Assembly: GCF_036226885.1 (NCBI RefSeq)
Contig: NZ_CP109027.1
Span: 1,426,001-1,490,000 of the forward strand
Source: Streptomyces sp. NBC_00663
GTDB taxonomy: Bacteria > Actinomycetota > Actinomycetes > Streptomycetales > Streptomycetaceae
DNA length: 64,000 nt
Reading direction: 5' to 3'
Shown: piece after piece, positions 53,821-61,761 of the stretch
How the letters are laid out: each line of letters begins with the position of its first letter
Numbering within the stretch: position 1 is the stretch's first letter
Made by a program: the position numbers and the translations under genes
Notes under the pieces: model-generated
Databases searched by the model: none
The model's input: only the letters and a program-made list of their open reading frames with translations
What the model was told of the DNA's origin: nothing

Positions 53821-54933
53821 TCAGTGACCGAGTACGGCCTCCACGCGCGCGTGCGCCGCGGGGTCGCCGGCGACGCTGCGCCGGGCGAGCGGCCCGATCT
53901 GCCAGCCTGCGTGATGGTCGAAGTACGGGGGCGGTCCGGCCGCGTTGTGTGCGACCTTGGCGACGACTTCGGCAAGGCGGAACAGCGACCGCTCCTCCAG
54001 TGTGAGCCCCTCGCACGGGGTGCCGGCACGGACCAGTTCGAAGACCTCACGCCCTCGGTGCCACTGGTCGCGGTCGCCCGCCATCCGCAACGCCGCCTCG
54101 ATCTCCGGCGTCCGGCGCGACGCCGGTGCCGCCGCCTCCAACACGCGGCCCGCCCAGCCCACCGGGTCGGCCTGGCGTTCGTACACGGTGCGGCCCCAGC
54201 TTCGCTCCGGATCGGCCGCCGCGCGTTCGGCCTGCGGGTTCCTGACCCGTGTCGCCTCCTTCAGTGCGCTGCGGCACAGGGCGTCCGCGCGCCGGGTCGT
54301 CTCCGGGAGGCGGTACTCGGGGGTCAGGGCCAGGGTATGGGCGCAGGCGCTGGGCAGGGTGACGCGGTGGCCCACGGAGACGAAGACCGGCTTGACGGAG
54401 TCGCGGGTGCGGACGGCTCGGCCGACCTCGTCGGGGCCCGCCAGGAGGGGGGTGGTGCTGCCGCGCGGGGTGGCCGGATCGTCGTAGGTGAAGGTGAACG
54501 GATTCTTCGCGACGCCGATCGTGGGCAGGTCCGTGAGGACGCCCAGGTGGCTGGCGAGGCCGAAGCGGCGGGGGTGGGCGAGGCCGTAGCCGTCGCAGAC
54601 GATCAGACCGGGTGGGCAGGGGAGGGAGGAGAGGGCGGCCAGGACCGTGGGGATCTCGCGGAAGGCAAGCAGGCCCGGGACGTACGGGAAGGAGATGCGG
54701 CCGACGGCCGTGGCCTCCGCGACGACCTCCAGGGTCGCCGCGTCCAGGACGACCGCCGCGGCCACGACGACGTCCCGCTCGTCGTCGTAGGCCACGTCGA
54801 CGCCGGTCACCCGGCCTGTTCCGGGCGGCGGGCCGGGCTCGTCCAGCACCACCTTCGTCCGCAACTCGTCCTGTACGGCGCGGGCCTCGTCCTCGGTCGC
54901 GGGCCAGCCCGCGGGAATGCGTACGGTCGTCAT
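53821..54933 (-). CDS. nfi: Endonuclease V with an extra C-terminal domain
   Basis: The 370-residue product is much longer than usual endonuclease V (about 220-230 residues). The N-terminal 235 residues are a complete endonuclease V: VTGVDVAYDDE (catalytic Asp), FPYVPGLLAFREIP (Glu), DGYGLAHPRRFGLASHLGV (Asp) and GVAKNPF (Lys), the residues that cut deoxyinosine-containing DNA one base 3'. The C-terminal about 130 residues (starting near RNPQAERAAADPERSWG and containing RTPEIEAALRMAGDRDQWHRGREVFELVRAG) are an unrelated helical module. No frameshift is visible at the junction, so it reads as a real fusion. The start at 54933 (MTTVRIPAGWP) is preferred to 54954. Confidence 0.88.
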   Translation of the reverse strand: MTTVRIPAGWPATEDEARAVQDELRTKVVLDEPGPPPGTGRVTGVDVAYDDERDVVVAAAVVLDAATLEVVAEATAVGRISFPYVPGLLAFREIPTVLAALSSLPCPPGLIVCDGYGLAHPRRFGLASHLGVLTDLPTIGVAKNPFTFTYDDPATPRGSTTPLLAGPDEVGRAVRTRDSVKPVFVSVGHRVTLPSACAHTLALTPEYRLPETTRRADALCRSALKEATRVRNPQAERAAADPERSWGRTVYERQADPVGWAGRVLEAAAPASRRTPEIEAALRMAGDRDQWHRGREVFELVRAGTPCEGLTLEERSLFRLAEVVAKVAHNAAGPPPYFDHHAGWQIGPLARRSVAGDPAAHARVEAVLGH

Positions 54934-54971
54934 GATGTCGACGAGCGTACGCACTCCGCCACGGGCTCCGG

Positions 54972-55301
54972 TCAGCTCTTTCCGCCGAGCGCCTGCTTCA
55001 GCTGGCTCTTGTTCATGTCCGAACGCCCGCTGATGTTGCGGCGCTTGGCCTCCTCGTAGAGCTGGTCGTAGGTCGGGCCCTGGGAGCCCTTGCCGGACCG
55101 CTGTCCGCCCCGCTTGCCGGACGACATGTCCTGCGTGGAGGTGCGGCTCGCGGTCTTGGACTCGCCGGAGCGGGCGCGTTCCTTGTTGACCGTGCGCGCG
55201 GCGATCTCCTCAGCGCGCTTCGTGCTCTCGCCCCTGTCCTGCGCGCTCTCCTTGATGTGCTCGTACTGCCGCTCCCGCTTGGGACTGGAACCGCGTGGCA
55301 T
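54972..55301 (-). CDS. Small basic Rho-N-like 'plasmid stabilisation' protein
   Basis: The 109-residue, highly charged protein (RGSSPKRERQYEHIKESAQDRGESTKRAEEIAARTVNKERA) has a C-terminal YDQLYEEAKRRNISGRSDMNKSQLKQALGGK, matching the Rho-N/SAP-like helix-extended-loop-helix. It is of the type often annotated as a plasmid stabilisation protein, although it is chromosomal here. It may bind nucleic acid. Nothing else in the context suggests a toxin-antitoxin pair. Confidence 0.75.
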   Translation of the reverse strand: MPRGSSPKRERQYEHIKESAQDRGESTKRAEEIAARTVNKERARSGESKTASRTSTQDMSSGKRGGQRSGKGSQGPTYDQLYEEAKRRNISGRSDMNKSQLKQALGGKS

Positions 55302-55365
55302 GTGCGCTCACTCCTTTCGCACTCACAGTCCTTCGCATTCGGCGACCGGGTACCCACATCCGCGC

Positions 55366-56505
55366 TCAGCTCTCCAGCCGGGCCACCCGTCCCTTCTCGC
55401 CGGCCGCCCAGCAGCCCAGGTCGGGGGTGCAGTCCACGGTGTCGTACGAGCCCGTGTCGACCGTGCGCCAGGTGCGCCCGCCGTCGGTCGTCAGGTCGGT
55501 GCCGGTGGGGCCGACCGCGAGGGCGGCGGTGCGGCTGTGCGGGAGCCAGGCGACGCCGGAGCGGTAGGCGGGCGGGGGTGTGGCGGCGGGCTGCCAGGTG
55601 CGGCCGCCGTCCTTCGTCACCGCGCCGGCCTGCGGGGACGACTGGTCCGCGCGGTAGTCGCCGCCCACCGCGAGACCGTGCGTACGGTCGCGGAAGGCGA
55701 GCGCGAAGACGCCCTTGGCGGGGTCGCCCGCCGGGATCGGGGTGTCGGTGGCCGTCCAGGTCAGGCCACGGTCCGAGGAGTGGAGCACGCGCGCGCGTGC
55801 CGCTCCGCCGGTGGCGAGCCAGACGTCCTTGGGCCCGGAACCGACCAGGCACTGGCCGCTCGCGGCGAACCCGGCCTCGCCGTCCAGCGCGGCCGGCATG
55901 CCCTCACTCGGCAGCACCTTCCAGGAGCGTCCGCCGTCGCTCGTCGAAAGGATGCGGAACTTCCCGTCCACGGGGTCGCTCATCGCGAGGCCGTGCCGGC
56001 CGTCGAGGAAGGTGAGGCAGTCGTAGAAGGCCCGTGCGTCGGTGTTGCGGAAGGACTCGGTCCAGGTGGCCCCGCCGTCGTCGGTGCGGTACACCCGGGA
56101 CGCCTCGCCCTCGCCGATCGCGAGGACGACCGCGCGCCGCGCGTCGAAGGCCTCGATGTCCCGGAACTGGAGGTCGGACACGCCCGGCGGAGAGACATTT
56201 CGCCAGCTCGCGCCGCCGTCGGTGGTGCGCAGGACGGTGCCCTGGGTGCCGGCCACCCAGGCGGTCGTACGGCTGACGGCGGACAGGCCCCGGAACCGCA
56301 CGTCGGGGGTGCCGCTGTCCTTCAGTTCCCAGTGCGGCGCCCGGTGCTGCGGTGCGTGCGCCTGTGCGGGTACGGCCGTCAGCGCGGCGAGCGCCGCCGC
56401 GCAGGCCACTGCCGCGGCCACCCGGGTCCCGGTGTGTGTCGTGCGGGTCGTGCGGGTCGTACGTGCCGTCCGTCGCGTTCCTCGCGTGTTCCCCAAGCGC
56501 CTCAT
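55366..56505 (-). CDS. Secreted Ycf48/BNR-type beta-propeller protein
   Basis: The 379-residue protein has an N-terminal signal region: MRRLGNTRGTRRT, a repeated RTTRTTRTT stretch, then hydrophobic VAAAVACAAALAALTAVPAQAHA. Seven or so BNR/Asp-box-like repeats follow (for example TTDGGASWRN, TDDGGATWTES, STSDGGRSWKV, SSDRGLTWTA, TKDGGRTWQP, TTDGGRTWRT), forming a propeller as in the photosystem II assembly protein Ycf48 and sialidase-like folds. No catalytic residue set is obvious, so binding is likelier than hydrolysis. The start at 56505 is chosen over an upstream ATG at 56580. Confidence 0.82.
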   Translation of the reverse strand: MRRLGNTRGTRRTARTTRTTRTTHTGTRVAAAVACAAALAALTAVPAQAHAPQHRAPHWELKDSGTPDVRFRGLSAVSRTTAWVAGTQGTVLRTTDGGASWRNVSPPGVSDLQFRDIEAFDARRAVVLAIGEGEASRVYRTDDGGATWTESFRNTDARAFYDCLTFLDGRHGLAMSDPVDGKFRILSTSDGGRSWKVLPSEGMPAALDGEAGFAASGQCLVGSGPKDVWLATGGAARARVLHSSDRGLTWTATDTPIPAGDPAKGVFALAFRDRTHGLAVGGDYRADQSSPQAGAVTKDGGRTWQPAATPPPAYRSGVAWLPHSRTAALAVGPTGTDLTTDGGRTWRTVDTGSYDTVDCTPDLGCWAAGEKGRVARLES

Positions 56506-56746
56506 GGCGGGCGAAGCTAGCCCACGCGCGCGTGGGCGTCCAGATGGGGTCCTGGTCGCCACAAGCGCCCTTCCTGACACGGGAGGTCGGCTGCGTCACT
56601 CCTGTGCATGAAAGGCGGTGACCGAGGTCACTCGCATCCGGTGTGCACGGATGGGCCGATTCCGGCGTCTCTTCCAGTAGCCGGCCCCATCCGCCCGCCC
56701 GGAAGTCAGTTCAGCCGTCAGTCCGCCGTCACAAGGGAGCAAGGCG

Positions 56747-57163
56747 TTGTCCACCGTCATCGAGCAGCCCGTAGAGGCCCGCCTCGTCGCCGCCGCACCG
56801 CGGATGCCGAGCATTCCCGCCACGCTGCACTACGACCGGCGCGATCCGTTCGCCGTCCGTATGACCTTCCCCGCCCCGGCCACCCTGGAGGGCGTGGAGG
56901 TCTGCTGGACGTTCTCCCGCGAACTCCTCGCCGCCGGCATGAAGGACTCCGAGGGCCACGGCGACGTGCGGGTACGGCCGTACGGCTACGACCGCACCGT
57001 CCTGGAGTTCCACGCCCCCGAGGGCACCGCCGTCGTGCACGTCCGCTCGGGTGAGTTGCGGCGTTTCCTGGAGGCGACGGCCGAGCTGGTGCCCGTCGGG
57101 CTGGAGCATCTCCAGCTCGACCTGGACCAGCAGCTGGCCGAGCTGATGCGGGACGCCTGCTGA
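56747..57163 (+). CDS. ssgD: SsgA-like sporulation/cell division regulator (SsgD)
   Basis: The 138-residue SsgA/SsgB-like protein (SALP family, unique to sporulating actinomycetes) has the family core LHYDRRDPFAVRMTFPAPATLEGVEVCWTFSRELLAAGM and the C-terminal VVHVRSGELRRFLEATAELVPVGLEHLQLDLDQQLAELM. SALPs guide cell-wall remodelling and septation; SsgD is implicated in lateral wall synthesis. Context and length agree with S. coelicolor SCO6722. A TTG start at 56747 has AAGGGAG upstream; the unusual start may limit expression. The 241-base region before it contains its promoter. Confidence 0.88.
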   Translation: MSTVIEQPVEARLVAAAPRMPSIPATLHYDRRDPFAVRMTFPAPATLEGVEVCWTFSRELLAAGMKDSEGHGDVRVRPYGYDRTVLEFHAPEGTAVVHVRSGELRRFLEATAELVPVGLEHLQLDLDQQLAELMRDAC

Positions 57164-57164
57164 G

Positions 57165-58016
57165 CTAGCGCCGACGCTCCCCGCCCAGCAGCGCGTTGAG
57201 CTCGCCGTAGTCGTACGCGTCGGCCAGCGACGCGTACGTGCCCGCGCCCAGCAGCTCCCGCGCGGCGCGGCGCACCAGGGCGTGCGCGGCCAGCGGGATG
57301 CTCGCGCCCGCGCTCACGCGCGCGACGCCGAGCGCCGCCAGTTCGGCGACCGGTGGGGCGCCGGGGCCGACCATGATGTTCAGGGGGCCGTCGACACCGT
57401 CGACAAGCTCCTTCACGGTTCCCGGGTCGACGGCCCCGGGGACGAAGATCCCGTCGGCGCCCGCGGCCCGGAAGGCGGCGGCCCGCTCCAGGGTGAGGTC
57501 CACTCCCCCGGCTGCCCGCACAAACGTGTCGATGCGGGCGTTGACGAACAGCGGCACGTCCGCCGCGTCGGCGGCGGCGCGCGCGGCGGCGATCCGCTCG
57601 GCCTGCTCGGTGACGTCCCGCAGCGGTCCCGCGCCCTCCTCGTAGGGCTCGTGGAGGGCGTCCTCGATGTTCACGCCGACCGCGCCCGCCGCGAGGACCG
57701 CGCGGATCGTGTCGGCGACGCCCTCCGGGTCCGCGGCGAAGCCGCTCTCGACGTCCGCGCTGACCGGTACGTCCACGGTGGCGGCGATGTCCGCGACGAC
57801 CGCGAGGGCCCGCTCCCGGTCCACCCGGTCGCCGTCCGCCGCTCCGAGGCCCCAGGCGAGCCCCGCGCTGGTGGTCGCGACGGCCGCGGCTCCGGCGTCC
57901 TCGACGATCCGGGCGCTCGCCGTGTCCCAAGCGTTCGGCAGGATCAGCGGACGCCCGGGGACGTGCAGGGCGTGGAAGGCGAGGGCGCGCTCGCGCGGGG
58001 AGGTCTGCTTCGTCAT
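57165..58016 (-). CDS. Isocitrate lyase/PEP mutase-family protein
   Basis: The 283-residue TIM-barrel protein of the isocitrate lyase/PEP mutase superfamily has the active-site features GRPLILPNAWDTASARI, PVSADVESGFAADPEGVADTIRAVLAAGAVGVNIEDALHEP and FVNARIDTFVRA, in which D-E Mg2+ ligands lie. The KKCGH isocitrate-lyase loop is absent, so lyase activity on isocitrate is unlikely; oxaloacetate/carboxyphosphonoenolpyruvate-type activity is the alternative. Converges on ssgD with one base between. Start at 58016 chosen; GTG at 58025 also possible. Confidence 0.85.
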   Translation of the reverse strand: MTKQTSPRERALAFHALHVPGRPLILPNAWDTASARIVEDAGAAAVATTSAGLAWGLGAADGDRVDRERALAVVADIAATVDVPVSADVESGFAADPEGVADTIRAVLAAGAVGVNIEDALHEPYEEGAGPLRDVTEQAERIAAARAAADAADVPLFVNARIDTFVRAAGGVDLTLERAAAFRAAGADGIFVPGAVDPGTVKELVDGVDGPLNIMVGPGAPPVAELAALGVARVSAGASIPLAAHALVRRAARELLGAGTYASLADAYDYGELNALLGGERRR

Positions 58017-58090
58017 GGCGTTCACTCAAGCAGCGGGGGCGGGACGGGGCTGGCAGGAAACCGACGTCGACGTGCGAGGCCCTAGGGAGG

Positions 58091-58750
58091 TCAGGCGCCT
58101 GTCGGGGCGGCCGCGTTCGTCAGCGCCGCCCGCAGCTCCTCCCCCACCTTCCGCATCGCCGGCCCCGCCGCCCCGCTCCGCTCGGCCAGTTCGGCCAGAC
58201 GGTCCTTGTGCAGGCCGCGTTCCTCACGGGGCACCAGGGTGCGGAGTTCGGCCGCGGCGGCCAGGGTGACCAGCGCCGCGTCGCGGGCGGAGACCTCCGC
58301 CGTACGCACCGGCCCTTCGAGGACCTGCCGGGCCCGCTCGCGCAGCGCGCCCACCGCGGCGACGCGCTCCAGGACGTACTCGACGGTCGGGAAGAGCGCG
58401 AGGACCCGACGCTTCTCCGCGCGGAGGTACCCCTCGGCGGCCAGCTGCTCCCGTACGGCGTCGAGCGTCACGCGCGCGTGCAGCGGCACCCAGCCGCGCC
58501 AGTGGTGCGGCCGGGACTCCCGTACGAGCTCCAGGAGCCCGTCGAGGACGGCGTCCCCGGTGCGGGAGTCCATGTCGGCCGGGGTGGCGATGCCGTCGTC
58601 GTCGACGAGAAGCTCGCGCTGGGCCAGCTCGGTGAGGGCTCCGGCCCGCACCAGGTGGTGGAGGTGAGGCTCGCCGGTGAGCTCGTTCCTGGTGGTGTCC
58701 CAGGCCAGCAGGTAGAGCCGGGCGGGCAGTGACAGCGAGCCGTCGGGCAC
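58091..58750 (-). CDS. GPP34 (GOLPH3-like) family protein
   Basis: The 219-residue protein resembles bacterial relatives of the Golgi phosphoprotein GOLPH3. LSLPARLYLLAWDTTRNELTG at the N-terminus and HHLVRAGALTELAQRELLVDDDG are the typical opening helices. Bacterial GPP34 proteins are soluble, peripheral and of unclear function, common in Streptomyces. It is separated from the divergent ABC-F leader by 36 bases to the promoter. Confidence 0.9.
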   Translation of the reverse strand: MPDGSLSLPARLYLLAWDTTRNELTGEPHLHHLVRAGALTELAQRELLVDDDGIATPADMDSRTGDAVLDGLLELVRESRPHHWRGWVPLHARVTLDAVREQLAAEGYLRAEKRRVLALFPTVEYVLERVAAVGALRERARQVLEGPVRTAEVSARDAALVTLAAAAELRTLVPREERGLHKDRLAELAERSGAAGPAMRKVGEELRAALTNAAAPTGA

Positions 58751-58786
58751 GGGGCCTCCTCTAGATCGGGATTCAGGTTAATGCGG

Positions 58787-58815
58787 TTGACCGCCCGGAG
58801 CCCGGCTCCTACGGT
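58787..58815 (+). promoter_or_regulatory. HrdB-type promoter of the ABC-F gene
   Basis: TTGACC (58787-58792), a 17-base spacer and TACGGT (58810-58815) match the Streptomyces vegetative promoter consensus TTGACN-17-TANNNT. Transcription would begin near 58822, leaving a leader of about 228 bases before the ABC-F ATG at 59050. Confidence 0.65.
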
Positions 58816-58868
58816 GTAGAACGCTTCTGCTGCCGTCGATCGGAGAAGGACGTTGCTCCTCTGAGGTC

Positions 58869-59049
58869 ATGAGACACCGCGTCACACACATCTGTGGTGT
58901 GTGCGCTGCGTGCGACCTCGGCGTTCGAGCCGTCCTCCGGTGCAGGGGCTTTTCTCATGCCCCCGCTCTGCCCGCGGAGCCTCCCTGTGGTCGCAGGTGT
59001 TCTCGATACGCGTGTGCCCCTGACCGCATCAAGCAACCGCGAGGCCCGC
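58869..59049 (+). promoter_or_regulatory. ABC-F leader region with upstream ORF and hairpin
   Basis: An ATG at 58869 follows GAGG and opens a Cys-rich reading frame (ICGVCAACDLG) that runs out of frame into the ABC-F start. A stem-loop at 58935-58979 pairs CTCCG with CGGAG and inner GGGGC with GCCCC around a TTTTCTCAT loop. This is the arrangement expected of ribosome-mediated attenuation in ABC-F genes. Which frame is translated is not certain. Confidence 0.5.
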
Positions 59050-60672
59050 ATGTCTACTTCCCTCTCCTGTACGTCCCTCGCCTTCGCCTGGCCCGACGGC
59101 ACCCCCGTCTTCGACGACCTCGACATCGCCTTCGGCCCCGGCCGTACAGGCCTCGTCGGCGTCAACGGGTCCGGGAAGTCCACCCTGTTGAAGCTGATCG
59201 CCGGTGAACTCACCCCGGCCGACGGCGCCGTCCGCGTCGCCGGCGAGGTGGGTTACCTGCCGCAGAACGTCACGCTCGACACCGCGCTGCGGGTCGACGA
59301 CGTGCTCGGCATCGCCGCACAGCGGGCCGCGCTGCACGCCATCGAGGCGGGCGACGTGGCCGAGGAGCACTTCGAGACTGTCGGCGACGACTGGGACGTG
59401 GAGGAACGCGCCCTGGCCACGCTCGGCGAACTCGGCCTCGGCCGCATCGGCCTGGACCGCACCGTCGGCGAGGTCTCGGGCGGCGAGTCGGTGCTGCTGC
59501 GGCTGGCCGCGCTGCTGCTGCGCCGCCCGGACGTACTGCTCCTGGACGAGCCGACCAACAACCTGGACCTGTACGCGCGCAGGCGGCTGTACGCGGCCGT
59601 CGCGTCCTGGTCCGGTGTCATGGTCGTCGTCAGCCATGACCGTGAACTCCTCGACCTCGTCGACCAGATCGCCGATCTGCGCTCCGGAGAGGTGACCTGG
59701 TACGGCGGCAACTTCTCCGCCTACGAGGCGGCTCTCGCCACCGAACAGGAGGCGGCGGAACGGATGGTGCGGGTCGCGGAGGCCGACCTGAAGCGGCAGA
59801 AGCGTGAACTCGTCGACGCGCACTCGAAGTTGGCGCAGCGCACGCGGTACGCCAACAAGATGTACGACAACAAGCGCGAGCCCAGGGCGGTGATGAAACT
59901 GAAGAAACGCTCGGCCCAGGTCTCCGCGGGCAAGCACCGCATCATGCACGAGGAGAAGCTCGCCGAGGCCAGGGACCGACTCGACGAGGCGGTGGACGCC
60001 GTACGGGACGACGACGAGATCCGCGTCGACCTGCCGTACACGGCCGTGCCCCCGGGCCGGGACGTGCTGACCCTGATGGATCTGGAGCTGGCCTACGGCG
60101 CGCGCGTGCGGGGCGGTTTCGATCTGCGCGGTCCCGAGCGGGTCGCGCTGGTCGGGCGCAACGGCGCGGGCAAGACGACGCTGCTGCGGACGATCGCCGG
60201 CGAGCTGGCGCCGGTGTCGGGCGAGACGCACGCGCACGTGCCGCTGCGGTTTTTGCCGCAACGGCTCGACGTCCTCGACGGTGAGCTGTCGGTCGCCGAG
60301 AACGTGGCCCGGTTCGCGCCGGACGCCACCAACAACCGGGTGCGGGCGCGGCTGGCCCGCTTCCTGTTCCGGGGCGCCCGGGCCGACCAGAAGGCGGCGA
60401 CGCTGTCCGGCGGCGAGCGCTTCCGGGCGACGCTCGCGGCACTGATGCTGGCGGAGCCGGCCCCGCAGCTGCTGATGCTGGACGAGCCGACGAACAACCT
60501 CGACATGGCGAGCGTGCGGCAGTTGACGAGCGCGCTGGAGTCGTACGAGGGGGCGCTGATCGTGGCCTGCCACGACCTGCCGTTCCTGGAGTCGATCGGC
60601 ATCACGCGCTGGCTGCTGCTGGACGGTGAGCTCCGGGAGACCTCACCGGAGGCGCTCGCGGACCCTGCCTAG
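59050..60672 (+). CDS. ABC-F family ATPase (ribosome protection/translation factor type)
   Basis: The 540-residue protein has two ABC cassettes without membrane segments: Walker A GVNGSGKST and GRNGAGKTT, signatures VSGGESVLLRLAALLL and LSGGERFRATLAALML, DEPTNNLD in both. The interdomain linker, about residues 240-300, is long and basic (KRQKRELVDAHSKLAQRTRYANKMYDNKRE). The ATG at 59050 starts after the leader; an in-frame frame beginning at 58894 is part of the leader, not the protein. Leader attenuation points to antibiotic-inducible expression. Possibly the homologue of SCO6720, from memory. Confidence 0.93.
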   Translation: MSTSLSCTSLAFAWPDGTPVFDDLDIAFGPGRTGLVGVNGSGKSTLLKLIAGELTPADGAVRVAGEVGYLPQNVTLDTALRVDDVLGIAAQRAALHAIEAGDVAEEHFETVGDDWDVEERALATLGELGLGRIGLDRTVGEVSGGESVLLRLAALLLRRPDVLLLDEPTNNLDLYARRRLYAAVASWSGVMVVVSHDRELLDLVDQIADLRSGEVTWYGGNFSAYEAALATEQEAAERMVRVAEADLKRQKRELVDAHSKLAQRTRYANKMYDNKREPRAVMKLKKRSAQVSAGKHRIMHEEKLAEARDRLDEAVDAVRDDDEIRVDLPYTAVPPGRDVLTLMDLELAYGARVRGGFDLRGPERVALVGRNGAGKTTLLRTIAGELAPVSGETHAHVPLRFLPQRLDVLDGELSVAENVARFAPDATNNRVRARLARFLFRGARADQKAATLSGGERFRATLAALMLAEPAPQLLMLDEPTNNLDMASVRQLTSALESYEGALIVACHDLPFLESIGITRWLLLDGELRETSPEALADPA

Positions 60673-60673
60673 T

Positions 60674-60733
60674 CCGGAGGGACGCCGTCGGTGATCTTCG
60701 GGACGGCCGAGGTCACCGACGGCCCCCCTCCGG
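60674..60733 (+). terminator. Long two-part hairpin terminator of the ABC-F gene
   Basis: CCGGAGGG (60674-60681) pairs with CCCTCCGG (60726-60733) and the inner GCCGTCGGTGA (60684-60694) with TCACCGACGGC (60713-60723), giving a 19-bp stem with a small internal bulge, starting 2 bases after the stop. Confidence 0.85.
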
Positions 60734-60873
60734 GGCGTGGTTACCGCCGCGTATCTCAGGAGGGCCACAGCCTGGCGACGGGGGTTTTGTGTGCGCGGGC
60801 CCGCCCTGCATGATGGCGGACCGGCGCCGCTTTTCCCGGGGCGCCGCCACCTGCCGCCGTTACGGAGTTCCTC
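60734..60873. promoter_or_regulatory. Region upstream of ddaH
   Basis: About 140 bases between the ABC-F terminator and the DDAH gene. It contains the ddaH promoter and GGAG Shine-Dalgarno site; I cannot name other elements. Confidence 0.35.
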
Positions 60874-61650
60874 GTGCCCAGCAAGAAGGCCCTCATCCGC
60901 CGCCCCAGCCCGCGCCTCGCCGAAGGCCTGGTGACGCACCTCGAGCGCGAGAAGGTCGACGTCGATCTCGCGGTCGAGCAGTGGGAGGCGTACGCCGAGG
61001 CCCTGCGCGCCCACGGCTGGGAGACGATCGAGGTGGACCCGGCCGACGACTGCCCGGACTCGGTGTTCGTCGAGGACACGGTCGTCATGTACAAGAACGT
61101 CGCCCTGATCACCCGGCCCGGCGCCGAGTCGCGGCGCGAGGAGACCGCCGGGGTCGAGGAGGCCGTGGCCTCGCTGGGCTGCTCGGTGAACTGGATCTGG
61201 GAGCCGGGCACCCTGGACGGCGGTGACGTCCTCAAGGTCGGCGACACCATCTACGTCGGCCGCGGCGGCCGTACCAACGCGGCGGGCGTCCAGCAGGTGC
61301 GGGCCGCCTTCGAGCCGCTCGGGGCGCGGGTCGTCGCCGTGCCGGTGACCAAGGTGCTGCATCTGAAGTCCGCGGTGACGGCGCTGCCCGACGGGACGGT
61401 CATCGGGAACATCCCGAAGGTGGACCGCCCCGCCCTCTTCCCGCGCTTCCTGTCCGTGCCGGAGGAGGCGGGCGGTCACGTCGTGCTCCTGGGCGGTCAC
61501 AAGCTGCTGATCTCGGCGAGCGCCCCGAAGACCGCCGACCTGCTGGCCGACCTCAGCCACGACCCGGTCGTGGTCGACATCAGCGAGTTCGAGAAGCTCG
61601 AAGGGTGTGTGACATGCCTCTCGGTCCGCGTACGGGAGCTGTACGCCTGA
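60874..61650 (+). CDS. ddaH: N(G),N(G)-dimethylarginine dimethylaminohydrolase
   Basis: The 258-residue protein belongs to the arginine-deiminase superfamily. Features are DDCPDSVFVEDTVVMYKNVALITRPGAESRREE (Asp and substrate guanidinium contacts), GTLDGGDVLKVGDTIYVG, and the catalytic Cys in EGCVTCLSVRVRELYA at the C-terminus. It hydrolyses asymmetric dimethylarginine to citrulline and dimethylamine. The GTG at 60874 has GGAG upstream. A strong terminator follows, so it is monocistronic. Confidence 0.93.
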   Translation: MPSKKALIRRPSPRLAEGLVTHLEREKVDVDLAVEQWEAYAEALRAHGWETIEVDPADDCPDSVFVEDTVVMYKNVALITRPGAESRREETAGVEEAVASLGCSVNWIWEPGTLDGGDVLKVGDTIYVGRGGRTNAAGVQQVRAAFEPLGARVVAVPVTKVLHLKSAVTALPDGTVIGNIPKVDRPALFPRFLSVPEEAGGHVVLLGGHKLLISASAPKTADLLADLSHDPVVVDISEFEKLEGCVTCLSVRVRELYA

Positions 61651-61655
61651 CGAGT

Positions 61656-61672
61656 GAACGGATCATCCGTTC
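61656..61672. promoter_or_regulatory. 17-base palindrome GAACGGATcATCCGTTC after ddaH
   Basis: A perfect inverted repeat with a 1-base centre begins 6 bases after the ddaH stop, ahead of the terminator. It could be a protein-binding site or a small hairpin. No partner protein is known. Confidence 0.5.
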
Positions 61673-61673
61673 A

Positions 61674-61703
61674 GCCCTGGGACCTGCGGGTCCCGGGGCT
61701 TTT
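61674..61703 (+). terminator. ddaH rho-independent terminator
   Basis: An 11-bp stem (GCCCTGGGACC at 61674-61684 with GGTCCCGGGGC at 61689-61699, one T-G wobble) with a 4-base loop is followed directly by TTTT, the clearest intrinsic terminator in the window. Confidence 0.88.
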
Positions 61704-61761
61704 CCGGACACCTCGGGAGCCTTGGGAACACCGGCTGATCAGGGATCTTTACATCCCGCTT

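Noticed and set aside
58894..59049. In-frame N-terminal extension of the ABC-F protein
   Set aside because: The extension would overlap the leader hairpin and is not seen in ABC-F proteins; the ATG at 59050 starts directly at the first conserved strand.
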